Shown one piece after another: positions 1-9,752 of a DNA stretch of 64,000 bases. Within the stretch, counting starts at the first letter, position 1. Each line of letters starts with the position of its first letter. Source of the stretch: Sanghuangporus weigelae (Eukaryota; Basidiomycota; Agaricomycetes; Hymenochaetales; Hymenochaetaceae); the NCBI GenBank assembly GCA_033182465.1, contig CP137322.1:682001-746000 (forward strand), given 5' to 3'. The notes under the pieces were generated by a model, which did no database searches, was not told the DNA's origin, and saw only the letters and a program-made list of their open reading frames with translations. Made by a program: the position numbers and the translations under genes.

Positions 1-310
1 TCATTCAACTTTCCTGGCACTACCAGAAAATCCATCATTTCATTTGAGCTTCGCGTCTTACCGCGTAACCTATATTCAGAGTTCTGTGTTACTTGAATGA
101 GATTCACTCTACTACAGATGGTTATAGATCCCGGTTCTATACAGTATAATACTGTTTTCCGTTTTCCCCAGCCAGAGACAGAAGGCGTCACGCTCTTTCA
201 AGAAAATTGGACGTAACATCACGTGGAATGTGACATCAGGCGCGTCCGCGTGTCGCGTCGAACACTTTGACTTTAGCTTTCGAGTTCCAACTCACAATCA
301 CCTCAAGAAC
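1..310. other. Upstream region of the Nse4 gene
   Basis: No coding region is supported here. The stretch presumably holds the promoter and 5' leader of the plus-strand Nse4 gene. The reading frame stays open upstream of the chosen ATG, back to about 230, but without another in-frame ATG. Confidence 0.4.
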
Positions 311-1761
311 ATGTCCAAGAACTCTCGAAACCGTAGACGGAGAGAAGAAGAGGAAGATGACGAAGAGATGGAAATCTCGATCGGAGCGACTCAGGATTAC
401 GATGACGCCCTCATCTACGATCCGGACCAAGATCGGGACGAAAAACGCGCGTTGAGGCAACATTATAGGAAGCTTCAGGACAATGGTATGCATAGTGACT
501 GTTGGGATGCGCGTACACGCCTGACTTACTGCCACAGAACTCCTGCTAAACCCAAATGCGATCAAAAGTGATAAATTGACGGAAATGGTGCAGACAGCAG
601 ACACGCTCTTTGCAAGAGGCACGCAACTGCTTTCTTGATTCAGTGGAGTATATAATATGACCTTTCCTTTAATACTTAGTCAAAGGACCTCAGGAAGCAA
701 CGCTCGACTCTTCATTTCTCGTGACTGCAGCAACGCTAGGCAATGCTAAAGCGCGTTCAATGCGTGCTGGTGCTGGTGGGCTCGACGTAGATGAACTCGT
801 CGCCCGATTTTTCACTTTCATGGGCGGGCATAGACCCGGGGAAGAGCATTTGACGGAGGACGGCGAGAGCATCGATCCGGATGTTGAGGGTACTCATCCG
901 CTTGACTGGGCGTCTCTTGGTAGGAAGGCACAAGCTAAGAGTCGGAGGGTGCCTGCTCAGGATTTCATGTAAGCCGTGAAGTGCTTTGTTTTACTTTGAT
1001 TGATGATTGAGAGCTATGTTTTAGGCTCGGTCCACTGATGGTCGAGGCAAAGAAGAGGGCAGTCGGGAAACGAGTTCAGCGCGAGAAAGCTGATGCCGTT
1101 GAGAAGCGACCAATCGAGGTCAGATGCCTTGAACTGATCTAAAACTCAAGTACTAAATGCACGATTGAATGTCAGCTCAAAGAAGATGACATCGAACACT
1201 CAGAAAATGAAACGACGAAGAATGTGGCTGCGGTACGTTTCACGGATTGAGTTCCTACTTCTCTTTTATTATACTGATCTGTTGGCCCGTCACATAGTTG
1301 GAACTTTTCTTGGAGAACCTCTCTGGACCGATAAACTTATTTCAACTCATAATCAATCCACAAAGTTTTGGACAGAGTGTAGAGAATCTGTTTTATCTCT
1401 CCTTTCTCATACGAGACGGAAAAGTCTCGCTTGAGTACTCGGAGCGGACGAATGAGCCGATGATCGGTAAGTAATTGCGCAATACCGAAGGACTATCCTA
1501 ACTAATTGTTATTCGATAGCGCTTGTTGAGCCACCTACTGATGAAGATTATGATCAAGGAGTGACAAAGAAGCAGATGATTCTGGAGCTGGACGTCGCCA
1601 TTTGGAAGGTAAGTCAAGTCCTAGGAATGCGTATCTCTTTCTAACGTAGATTTCTTTTTCTTCGTATAAAGAAAGCAATAGAAGTTTTCGACATTCAACA
1701 GCCAGCAATACCGACACGAAAACCGGCTAAAACAAAGTTGGGTGATAAATGGTACGGCTAG
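311..1761 (+). CDS. nse4: Nse4, kleisin subunit of the SMC5/6 complex
   Basis: Nse4 is the kleisin that bridges the Smc5-Smc6 heads in the nuclear SMC5/6 complex, which acts in recombination repair and replication-fork stability. The protein starts MSKNSRNRRRREEEEDDEE and soon shows YDPDQDRDEKRALRQHYRKL, the conserved start of the kleisin N domain. Later exons give NPNAIKSDKLTEMVQTADTLF, then VKGPQEATLDSSFLV. The hallmark C-terminal block, INPQSFGQSVENLFYLSFLI followed by RDGKVSLEY, is intact at about 1345-1420. The C-terminus reads DIQQPAIPTRKP and ends KLGDKWYG. At least six short introns are needed; the one at 619-679 appears to be GC-AG. The ATG at 311 is the first in frame, just before the conserved region. 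The gene lies 272 bp upstream of the proteasome gene on the same strand. The family call is firm; exact exon edges are inferred. Confidence 0.9.
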
Positions 1762-2033
1762 AAATACGTCTCCTCTTGGATCTTCCCTGTTTTATCTAGC
1801 ATACATGTACATCCTGTAATGCAGCATAAATATCCAATTACAAGGTGCATATACCCTTTCAAGTTGAACTCGAGGATTGGTAGCAGGAAGGATGTGTCGA
1901 TCGCCCAAGAAAGGTAATGGCTGGACGCGTAACTCAACTTCTTGAGTGACGCGTCTCCTGCCTGAAGTGCAACGCGTCTTGCACTCTTACTATTCATTCA
2001 ATTACCTCCGCAAAGTTACCCTGAGATACAACA

Positions 2034-3219
2034 ATGGTAGGCATAGGCTTCATTCATGAAATAGACATTTCTCAGTATTGATGCTCTGTTCAGGCAAGAA
2101 GATATGATAGTACGTTGGGTCATTCGAACTTGAAGCAACTCTGATGACGATCACACATTTTTAATAGGTCGTACAACTATCTTTTCGCCAGAAGGTGCGT
2201 CCACAACCATTAGACTACGTACTTGCATTGACTTCTCTCTGTAAACTAGGGCGCCTGTACCAAAGTATATTGAATCATTTCTGAGAACCTGAACTTTGGA
2301 CTAATAGACATCTCAGTCGAGTATGCCATGGAGGCCATTTCTCACGCCGGCACAGTCCTAGGTGTGCTATCGAAGGAAGGAGTTGTGTTGGCCGCTGAGA
2401 AGAAGGTCACGGGAAAGCTTCTTGACCTGTCGGGTGCAACTACAGGAGGCTACGGAGGCAGTGGGGAGAAGATATTCCTATTGAACTCGTACGCCCCCTT
2501 CTCCTGCTTCCCGGGCGTTTCAGGGCAACTTATGTTCTTTTATTTCAAAGGAATGTCGTTGCTGGTGTAGCGGGATATACCGCTGATGCGATCTCTCTTG
2601 TAAATTACGCACGTCAGGCCGCTCAGCGACATCTCTTCTCATACAGTGAGGATATTCCTGTGGAACAACTTGCTCAGCGGTTATGCGATCTCAAGCAAGG
2701 TTACACTCAGTACGGAGGTATGCTTACGCTACTTCCTTCAATTTACTTGGTCTATTGACAGCAACCACAAAGGTTTGCGACCGTTTGGCGTCTCGCTCCT
2801 GTACGCCGGTTGGGACCCACATTACGAGTTCCAGCTATACCATTCGGATCCTTCAGGTAACTACTCTGGATGGAAGGCATCATGCATTGGAGCGAACAAT
2901 GGAACAGCGCAAAGCTTGCTGAAGCAGGACTACAAGGACGAGATCACTCTGGACGAGGCGATCGGGCTTGTGCTAAAGACGCTCAGTAAAACTATGGATA
3001 GCACCACCCTCGGCAGTGAAAAACGTAAGTATCGCTTCAACTCCCCTTTTCAATAACAAATTGAAAAGTACTGTTTAAGTTGAATTTGCAACGTTAACAC
3101 TTGATCCAACGACGAAGACGCCTCGCGCAAAGATTTATCGTCCAGCAGAGGTGGATGCGTTGTTGGAAAAACACGATCTTGCGAAGAAGGAGGAGGACGT
3201 TGAGATGAGGGCGTCCTGA
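2034..3219 (+). CDS. PRE9: 20S proteasome subunit alpha-3 (PSMA4/Pre9 type)
   Basis: This is an alpha-ring subunit of the 20S proteasome core, which gates substrate entry in cytosol and nucleus. Splicing gives [20 protein letters not shown], then [18 protein letters not shown], the diagnostic alpha-3 N-terminus. Further on are [33 protein letters not shown] and [14 protein letters not shown], all matching the family in order. The C-terminus is acidic and lysine-rich ([17 protein letters not shown]), as usual for this subunit. The 5' part is split into tiny exons: the ATG alone (2034-2036), 2094-2109, 2168-2194 and 2250-2264, before a longer exon from 2317. A further intron follows LLNS, another precedes LRPFG, and one interrupts the EKLEFATL segment. 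Alpha subunits have no catalytic threonine, so none is expected. Identity is secure. Confidence 0.95.
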
Positions 3220-3492
3220 TATGTGAGTATTTGGCTTAGCTCTTGTTCATAGACCTTTCTCATGACGATACTTTTCACTTGCCCAGGTACTGAATTGTTC
3301 ATATGCTGGACGTTATTCTGCAGCAGTGTATCGAGTATTTTGCAAACAATTTCCGTTATATATTTGCAAAATAAGTCCTGACTATAGCATGAAGAAAGAA
3401 GACTATGTCCATTCTTGACAACTAGGCTAGCCTCCTTTCCTCCCTGGACTTACTCTTCCGTCATGTTGACTTAAAGGGCTCAGCTCTACTTC

Positions 3493-3981
3493 TTACCACT
3501 GCGTGAAATGGTCAGTACAACATGCGATCACTGAGCATTTGGATAGGACTTGCCTAGTCCCAGGAGTCGGCTTCCTTGTTGGTGTCGCTTGCCTTGTTGG
3601 TGTCGCTTGCCTTGTTGGTGTCGCCTGTCTTGTTGGTGTCGTCTGATTACTGCGAGACGGACTTGCTGATTGTCCGTGAAATGTACCATGTCCATTCTGC
3701 GGGAAAGATCTTGATCCTTGTGTCTGCGACGCCGGTGGAGTCGACCTACGCCCGTTGTGTTCCTCTGCAATTGTTTGAAGTCTCTGAGCCGCCTGTGCTG
3801 CTCCCGGACGCCTTGGCGTGGGCGCTACAATTCCTGGCGTTGCGGTATACGGTGGGGCCGGCCTATAGTCTTGTGCCGCCGGATGAGGACTGCCGGCCCT
3901 GGCTGGAACGGTGGGCGAACCAGGGTATGACGGCGGCGAATTATTCGGCGAGTTTGATGCAGGTGAGTTACGTCGGCTCAT
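3493..3981 (-). CDS. Hypothetical low-complexity protein with TPTRQA repeats
   Basis: A single-exon 162-residue reading frame starting at a clear ATG (3981). The N-terminal two thirds are rich in Ser, Pro, Ala and Arg (MSRRNSPASNSPNNSPPSYP) and should be disordered. Near the C-terminus a TPTRQA hexapeptide repeats about four times, encoded by an 18-bp tandem repeat at about 3574-3640. The last residues (CSVIACCTDHFTQW) are unlike the rest and may come from reading past a real splice site. No domain is recognised and no function is assigned. The plus strand across the same repeat is also open, so strand is supported mainly by the ATG and the residue composition. It may be an RNA- or nucleic-acid-associated disordered protein, but that is only inference. 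Confidence 0.4.
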   Translation of the reverse strand: MSRRNSPASNSPNNSPPSYPGSPTVPARAGSPHPAAQDYRPAPPYTATPGIVAPTPRRPGAAQAAQRLQTIAEEHNGRRSTPPASQTQGSRSFPQNGHGTFHGQSASPSRSNQTTPTRQATPTRQATPTRQATPTRKPTPGTRQVLSKCSVIACCTDHFTQW

Positions 3982-5034
3982 GATTTCCGTCTCCTTCGAG
4001 TGTTCAGCAAGTTATCAGGGGAAAAAAGCTCAGTGAATTCTGCTGGACCTATGGTGAATACGAAGGCCTTTTATACTACAGATATTGCAAAAGCTCATTC
4101 CTGCATACATGGGCTCGGTATGCTGCCTGACTGATATCTCTGCTGCAGACGTGTTCGTTTGTATCTATTACTTGCGTGCATGGCCTCAATTCCGACAACG
4201 TGCAGGCGCACAAACTGCTTGATGACTACTTTCGTAAGAATCGGGATGTCGATTGGCTGATCTTTGCTTCCGTGCTGGCTCATTCGGTGCCGAAAATATC
4301 TGAATATTTCATCTAGAAGTGGGCATTTGACTATACTTTCCTACTTTGCTCGGTTATTCGTTGCTAAGAATATCTGAATATTTCATCCAGAAACGGGCAT
4401 TTTGACTACTTTGCCAGATAAATTTTGATCGCCGGTGAATCAGACTCAGGGTAGGCCCATCTGCCGGTTCGAGGAGAATTGCGGCCCAGTTGATGGGTGC
4501 GCCACTAAATGGCAAGGCCGCTCGAGCAGCCTGTTCAGAAGAGGATCGGTTGCGCTCCAGCTTTACCTCACTCGCATCCCAAATTCTTTCACGCACTTGA
4601 CTAAGACGGCAAAATTTGGGTAAGTATATCCTTGATGTTGCGGATGGGCTTACTGTTCCGACTACTCATTTCTCTATCGTTCCCACATAGTCTATTTGAA
4701 AGATGTGAGGACTTGTCAGGACATTACACTTCAGTCGAGACCTTAGCGACTTCCTTCATGGGATGGTCATTATCCAAAAAGTTCACCATTACCGTCATCG
4801 TTAAGTTTCAGTCCTCGCCACATTGCATGGAAGATGATTAAAGGCCGTTCCCAATCCACACACCAGTAGTCAAACAATCTGAGTCGGATTCGCGGCCTAC
4901 ACACGTCTTATCGAGCAACACAAGACTGAGAATTCATCCTGGACCAAGTAATTGCCACCTGTATTCGCTGATTCAGCTAAACCATATGATACTTCTGGGA
5001 ACGACTCGATACAGTACAGGATGATTAAGACCTT
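3982..5034. other. About 1 kb without a supported gene, with a 45-bp direct repeat
   Basis: Only short reading frames without recognisable domains occur here. Two degenerate copies of a 45-base sequence lie 74 bases apart (4295-4339 and 4369-4413), each starting AATATCTGAATATTTCATC. A minus-strand 80-residue frame (4354-4596) overlaps the second copy and could be the relic of an exon, but nothing confirms it. Confidence 0.35.
4295..4413. repeat. Two-copy direct repeat, 45 bp units 74 bp apart
   Basis: Copy one (4295-4339) and copy two (4369-4413) share AATATCTGAATATTTCAT and then AGAA and GGGCATTT with a few substitutions and a one-base length change. The sequence between the copies is not repeated. 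It reads as an old local duplication. Confidence 0.6.
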
Positions 5035-6164
5035 TCATTTAAATAGCAACTTCTGCAACTCTTCCATCTTTGGATCAGACAAGAACTGGTCCAAATTGAT
5101 CTTCTCCGCAGTTACCCCGTCCTTCATGTGCGTTGGATTCTTGCTTCCTGCAAGAGGCGTCGCTCCATTGAGCTGTGCCAAGCGAAATATGACTTGTGCA
5201 GGAGTGCACTGAAGAGTTTCCGCGATCTTGAGAATAGTTCTGTCCTTGAGTAGAGAAGGGCTACCTGTAAGCGTCCAGAATGACCTATTGTCTGCATGAT
5301 CAGTAAAACGGGCGAGAGAATTGCAAAGGGAAACGTAACTGGTACATCACACCATGTTCCTTGCAGTACTTAACGACGTCCTTATCCCAGTCGTTCTCCT
5401 GATACCAGCGATTCTGTACGACCTCAACTTTGTGCTCCGCATCGAGAAGCTCAATGATCGACACCTGGTAGGCGTTGCTTACACCAATCGTGTGTACCTT
5501 GCCCTGCCCCTTCAGCGAGTTCAGCACATTCCACGCAGCAAGAGTATCATCCCGCGTAGGTAACGGGCTGTGCAGAATGTAACTGTCAAGATATGAGGTG
5601 TGCAGATTGCGGAGTGAGGTCTGGAAGGATGCGCGGACTTGTTCCGAGATTGAGAGAGAAGGATCGTAGGGGAGAGGTTTGCTGCGATCTTGGCCAATAA
5701 TCGAAGTGAACCTGAAAGATAGAGTATTAGTCTACGAAGTATCTTGAAATGAACGGCGAGTTGATGTACTTCGTTTGAAGCCAAAGGTCCTCGCGTTTCT
5801 TCCCGTGTTTATCATAAAGCTCTTCAAGAGCTTTACCAACAAGATCCTCCCTGCGAACGTTTTTTTATTTTTATAAGCACTCTGCACGTGGAAGGCGGGC
5901 AGTAGCCTGACCTATAATGTTTTGGCTGGCATGCTGGACAATTCATTAGCCACAGATTCTGGCAAAGTGAAAGCTTCAGGAGAAAGAATTGCTTGCCTGT
6001 GTCAATGGCAGTAAATCCTTGAAGCACAGCGGTAACTACGAGATCTTTCGTCGCTTCCTTCTTCCTTGAGACGATTCTCAGCAAATATGCACCCTCGACT
6101 TCAAAGGCATAAGAGGAGCAGACCAAGCAGTACCGTAGATTATTTTAGGAAGATTGATTGCCAT
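5035..6164 (-). CDS. Aldo/keto reductase family oxidoreductase
   Basis: A predicted NADPH-dependent aldo/keto reductase with the (beta/alpha)8 fold. Substrate unknown, probably cytosolic. It starts MAINLPKIIYGTAW at 6164. The catalytic tetrad is visible: Asp in GFTAIDTA, Tyr in QPKHYREDL, Lys in the TK of LWLQTK, and His in SYILHSP. Later blocks typical of the family are GKVHTIGVSN, VVQNRWYQEN and, near the C-terminus, PLAGSKNPTHM for cofactor binding. Total length is about 290 residues, normal for the family. At least four introns are needed. One (5934-5996) has a GC donor in the context CAG/GCAAGC, and it is followed by a 22-base exon (5912-5933) carrying the catalytic Tyr. The flanking genes are low-complexity proteins on the same strand with no evident metabolic link. 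Confidence 0.88.
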
Positions 6165-6928
6165 CTCTTCCTCACTTATATCAAGCTGTTATAATGGAAT
6201 CCTTGATCAGTGGCACTATGTGCTGAAAGTAATCCGGGCTACATGTACTGGTGGTGGTTAGCGATCAAGTTCACTCAGACGTCATGCCGATCGGCCATTC
6301 AAAATCGCGCTCATTACACGCTCACGTGTAGTTTACTTCTTGTTCTTCGAGTTGTGTACTTTTACCTTCATCGACCCAGCCTCCATCCTCATAAACTCAG
6401 CTTTCTTGATTTGCTTAGCGCACTTTCGGTTGTTTGAGACAACGACGTGACTTTCATTATCCTTCTTGCAAAAAAAAAAACCATTTCGGAACACCAAAGC
6501 TAAAGAATCTGATGGGTCCTGCGAGGACATTATCCACCGTTGCCCAGTTTGATAGGATGGCCTGTGGGCTGCATTTATCTTCGATCCTGGTCGGATGGCG
6601 ATGTAAGGCTATTGACTCTGTGAAGACTGTACTACATCGAATTTCAGTCTCGAGAACCAAAGTGCGCATTTGCCTCTCATCCTCTGTCTAGAACGAGTTT
6701 TTTTGAACTTCCTTATTCTATGCACTCCATTGTAGACACTCAGGTATCAAAATTTATTTACTTTCTTTTATTCTTGTCTAGTCTGCTAACTCCAGTCTAG
6801 GCGAATATCACGAGTGCATTTGAACTCGTTCCCATGAAATGCATTTCTCGATAACACCAAGTACTTTCTCGACCTCATTCTTTTCTGAAGAAGGTACACT
6901 GACCTTGTAGGTAGTAGGATATGTTTCT
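6165..6928. other. No gene supported; upstream region of the aldo/keto reductase
   Basis: Only short frames without domains are present. A run of ten A residues near 6471-6480 and a few T-rich tracts are the only notable features. The first part presumably contains the promoter of the minus-strand aldo/keto reductase. Confidence 0.35.
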
Positions 6929-7276
6929 CTAGCGATGATCCTTTGTTCTAGAGGCTCTTCCCTCGGTCCTGCCATGAGCTCCGTCATAAGTGGAACGTGA
7001 ATGCTGGTTCGACTTGTTCGGCGGCTCTGGTAACGGTCTTGGTGTGTTTGGTGCAGGGTTCGGTGGGTTTGATAAGGACCTGGGCGGATTTGGCACTGGC
7101 TCTGGTTTTGGAGGAATTGGAAACGGTCTCACAGATGGATTCGGCAATGGCCTCGGAGGATTCGGATCTGGAATCGGAGGAACTGGCGGCAGTCTGTGAC
7201 TCACAGATGGACTAGGATCCGGTGCTGGATTCGGAGGGTCTGGCAAGGGCCTTCGTGGACGCCTGGAGTTGCTCAT
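6929..7276 (-). CDS. Hypothetical proline-rich repetitive protein
   Basis: A 115-residue single-exon frame with an ATG at 7276. It is dominated by Pro, Asn and Arg in irregular repeats of the kind PPNPAPD, PPRPLPNP and PPRSLSNPP, so it should be disordered. The C-terminal 35 residues lose the proline bias. The opposite strand of the same repeat is also open and reads as a Gly-Phe-Gly-rich repeat, but that frame has no good ATG, so the minus strand is preferred. Like the frame at 3493-3981 it begins with Met-Ser and an Arg pair, but no homology is claimed. No function can be given. Confidence 0.35.
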   Translation of the reverse strand: MSNSRRPRRPLPDPPNPAPDPSPSVSHRLPPVPPIPDPNPPRPLPNPSVRPFPIPPKPEPVPNPPRSLSNPPNPAPNTPRPLPEPPNKSNQHSRSTYDGAHGRTEGRASRTKDHR

Positions 7277-8457
7277 GTTGCTTGTTAACCCCAGTAGTTC
7301 AGAAAGCGGCTACTCAGATGCGAACTATAGATATTCTAAGTCCTACCGTCGATAACTTGCTTTTATGCTGAAGGTTTGCATTCTGGCTGTAACAGTTCTC
7401 CTATTGAGACGAATTGCTTAGCCGGGGTTCTTTCCAACAGCATACAACTACTTAGATAGGGCTCAAGCATGGTGCAGAGTCTCAAGTATGACACTCCACG
7501 GGCATCCTGGCCAGTTTCCTTCAAGCCTGAAGCCGGAACTACTATAATACTGAAGGCTAGTGAGAATCTAGACTCATTACACAGCGCTTGAACTCAGAAT
7601 TGCTTTTTACTCAGAAGTATGATCTTGACTATACGACCGAGCACACAGCAAAGTGGCGAGATTATCAATCCGTTGTGATCTCAACTGACCAGTCCAACCT
7701 GCAAACTCCTGACCAGGGCTCTAGTTAGAGCCACTTTTCAAATCGCGACCATCGGAGATAATCTCAAGTACAGTGCTTACGACCATCAAGTTTGTTCACA
7801 ACTCCGTGAAGAAGCAAGGATCTCCCGACGACGGCTAGTTGGGAATTTCGGGATGAAGACTCAAGAGTTTCTGACCTACATAGCCATTTCTAGCTCTTGG
7901 TAAGCTGCAGGCCCCGAGTGTTCAAGCTCCGGGCGACCGGTCAGCCTCAGTCGTCTCTTTCACTTCGTCTATCGTGTCCATGTCTGGTTCCTAGTCAAGG
8001 TCTCCTTCCACTCTCCCCTTCGTCTTCGCGCGCAGTTTTCTCCGGAGTTTTTTTCGCCTAGCGCTCTGCCAAGTTGATTGAACTTGACAATTCCTCGTAT
8101 ACGTTCTCTAGGAAGAGGAGGCGTACACAATTCTGGTCTAAGCGACGGTCTTCTTGAGACTGTTCTTCAAATATTTCCTCTAGCTTAGAGACGAAACGCG
8201 GCAGTCACTGGACGTAGTCTGTCCAGATTTTTCTCAGACACGTACGTTGGCCATCTATTCTCAGCTGACCCATCGGTCTACTGTTTTCGCTATTCTCTAG
8301 CGGAACTCTTTGTATCTGTGATTCCTTTTCTTGGCTCATTCCCTTCTTTATTCGCCCTTTACTGTCCGCGTAACGATCGGCCGACCTCTTGCCAGCTATC
8401 TTAAAGCATTTTCTGGTTTTGGCCTACGAAATCAAACTATCTGTATATCTCAGGTCC
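7277..8457. other. About 1.2 kb without a supported gene
   Basis: No reading frame with domain character is visible on either strand. The last part may hold the promoter and 5' exons of the plus-strand protein that starts near 8458. Confidence 0.3.
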
Positions 8458-9198
8458 ATGCATCCGGTGGCGAACAACCTCTACTGTCACTTAGACGCTT
8501 ATACGATGTTACAATCTCTACCCGGCCTATGTATTCCTCTCTCTTTGCTTCTCGGTACCGCTGTCCTAGCGAAGGCAACTGTCTTGGTCTCTACTATCCC
8601 GGAGAATACCTCGAGCTGCTCTTGCAAGCGCAGACGCCATGAAGACTCGAACTCAAACTTTGAGGACGAGTCTGCCATTCGGTCTCGCAAGAAGGCACGA
8701 CTGGCCGAGTCTTCATTTCTGGACGAGGTGGATTTGTTTTTGTGCGATACAACACTAGTCGACAAGGAGCACGATGACGGAGCGGAAAGGATTTCTAAGC
8801 CTGTCACTGGCTCTCTTGTTATCCCGTCGTCAATCACACCCTCGAAATCGGGCAATTCTCGTCCGAACGTCAAGGTCGACAGTGAAAGTCTCCATGAAAG
8901 GAGGCTTGGCAGATCTGTGAACTCTCGTTCTATCACTCTCTCCTCTTACCGTCACGCAAAGCATAAAGATGAATTTTCCTACGATCCATCCGATGTCCGA
9001 CACGAATGGGAGCTCCGCTGGTTCATCTGCGCGCATCACGCCGCCTTCACAGCTGCAACTGCCATGAGCCTCCGGCGCGAGATTCGTCGCCGTAAGACGC
9101 TCTCTAGGATGTGGAGGGACATCAGGAAGGAGAATATCGCGCTTAAAGAGGATGTCAAGAAATTGACCTTTGAGCTTCATGGATTCGTCGAAGTGTAA
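8458..9198 (+). CDS. Hypothetical charged protein with a basic helical C-terminus
   Basis: An open frame runs to a stop at 9196-9198. The first convincing ATG is at 8458 (MHPVANNLYCHLDAYTMLQS), giving 246 residues; the frame is open further upstream without an ATG. Residues about 22-45 are hydrophobic (CIPLSLLLGTAVLAKATVLV) and could be a membrane segment or signal anchor. A basic stretch (CKRRRHEDS, IRSRKKAR) and an acidic, Ser-rich middle follow. The last 60 residues are rich in Arg, Lys and Glu with a helical heptad look (REIRRRKTLSRMWRDIRKEN), suggesting a short coiled coil. No known family is recognised, and the N-terminus could be wrong if an upstream exon exists. Confidence 0.45.
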   Translation: MHPVANNLYCHLDAYTMLQSLPGLCIPLSLLLGTAVLAKATVLVSTIPENTSSCSCKRRRHEDSNSNFEDESAIRSRKKARLAESSFLDEVDLFLCDTTLVDKEHDDGAERISKPVTGSLVIPSSITPSKSGNSRPNVKVDSESLHERRLGRSVNSRSITLSSYRHAKHKDEFSYDPSDVRHEWELRWFICAHHAAFTAATAMSLRREIRRRKTLSRMWRDIRKENIALKEDVKKLTFELHGFVEV

Positions 9199-9752
9199 GA
9201 TGTCGCTGCCGTTAATGCTGCTGTTACCATCTGAATCGTCTGGGTTGTTTATTCTGCAAGAATCTATCCGTGGTAATGCTACTTTCTTTAATTTTTGTGT
9301 TCTCGAGTTCTGAAATGTTCGTTAAGAATGCTATCTGTATTCGTATCTACAGTACGTACTTGTTGTGTTCATCCCTGAAACTATGCTACTTTTTTAGAAG
9401 AAAGGAATAACTATACTCCCCGCGTCATAGCGTATACAAAGCAAGATTATTGATGTGCAAGTGAAGATTATCTTCATCAAAGCAAGACGGTGTAAAGACG
9501 GAAATAAGAAATAAAAAGCACTGGAGATTCACGAGCAAGATATAATTGATAACAGGGGGGGAAATCGGACTGGTTTGCTAGAATAATCGCGATCGTTTGA
9601 TGTGCCCACCAATAAATCAACACATGTGGACCAAGAAATAAGCACAGAAAAAGATGGAAATCATAAGCAATGGCGCACAATGACTCGTATAGTGCGCAGT
9701 CGTAAAAAATTCGGATGAGAGAAAAAAGGCAATGGCAAAACAAATCGGCCTT
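9199..9752. other. Convergent intergenic region, no gene
   Basis: This lies between the 3' ends of the plus-strand charged protein and the large minus-strand gene. It is AT-rich and contains only chance frames; it should hold both 3' UTRs and terminators. Confidence 0.4.
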
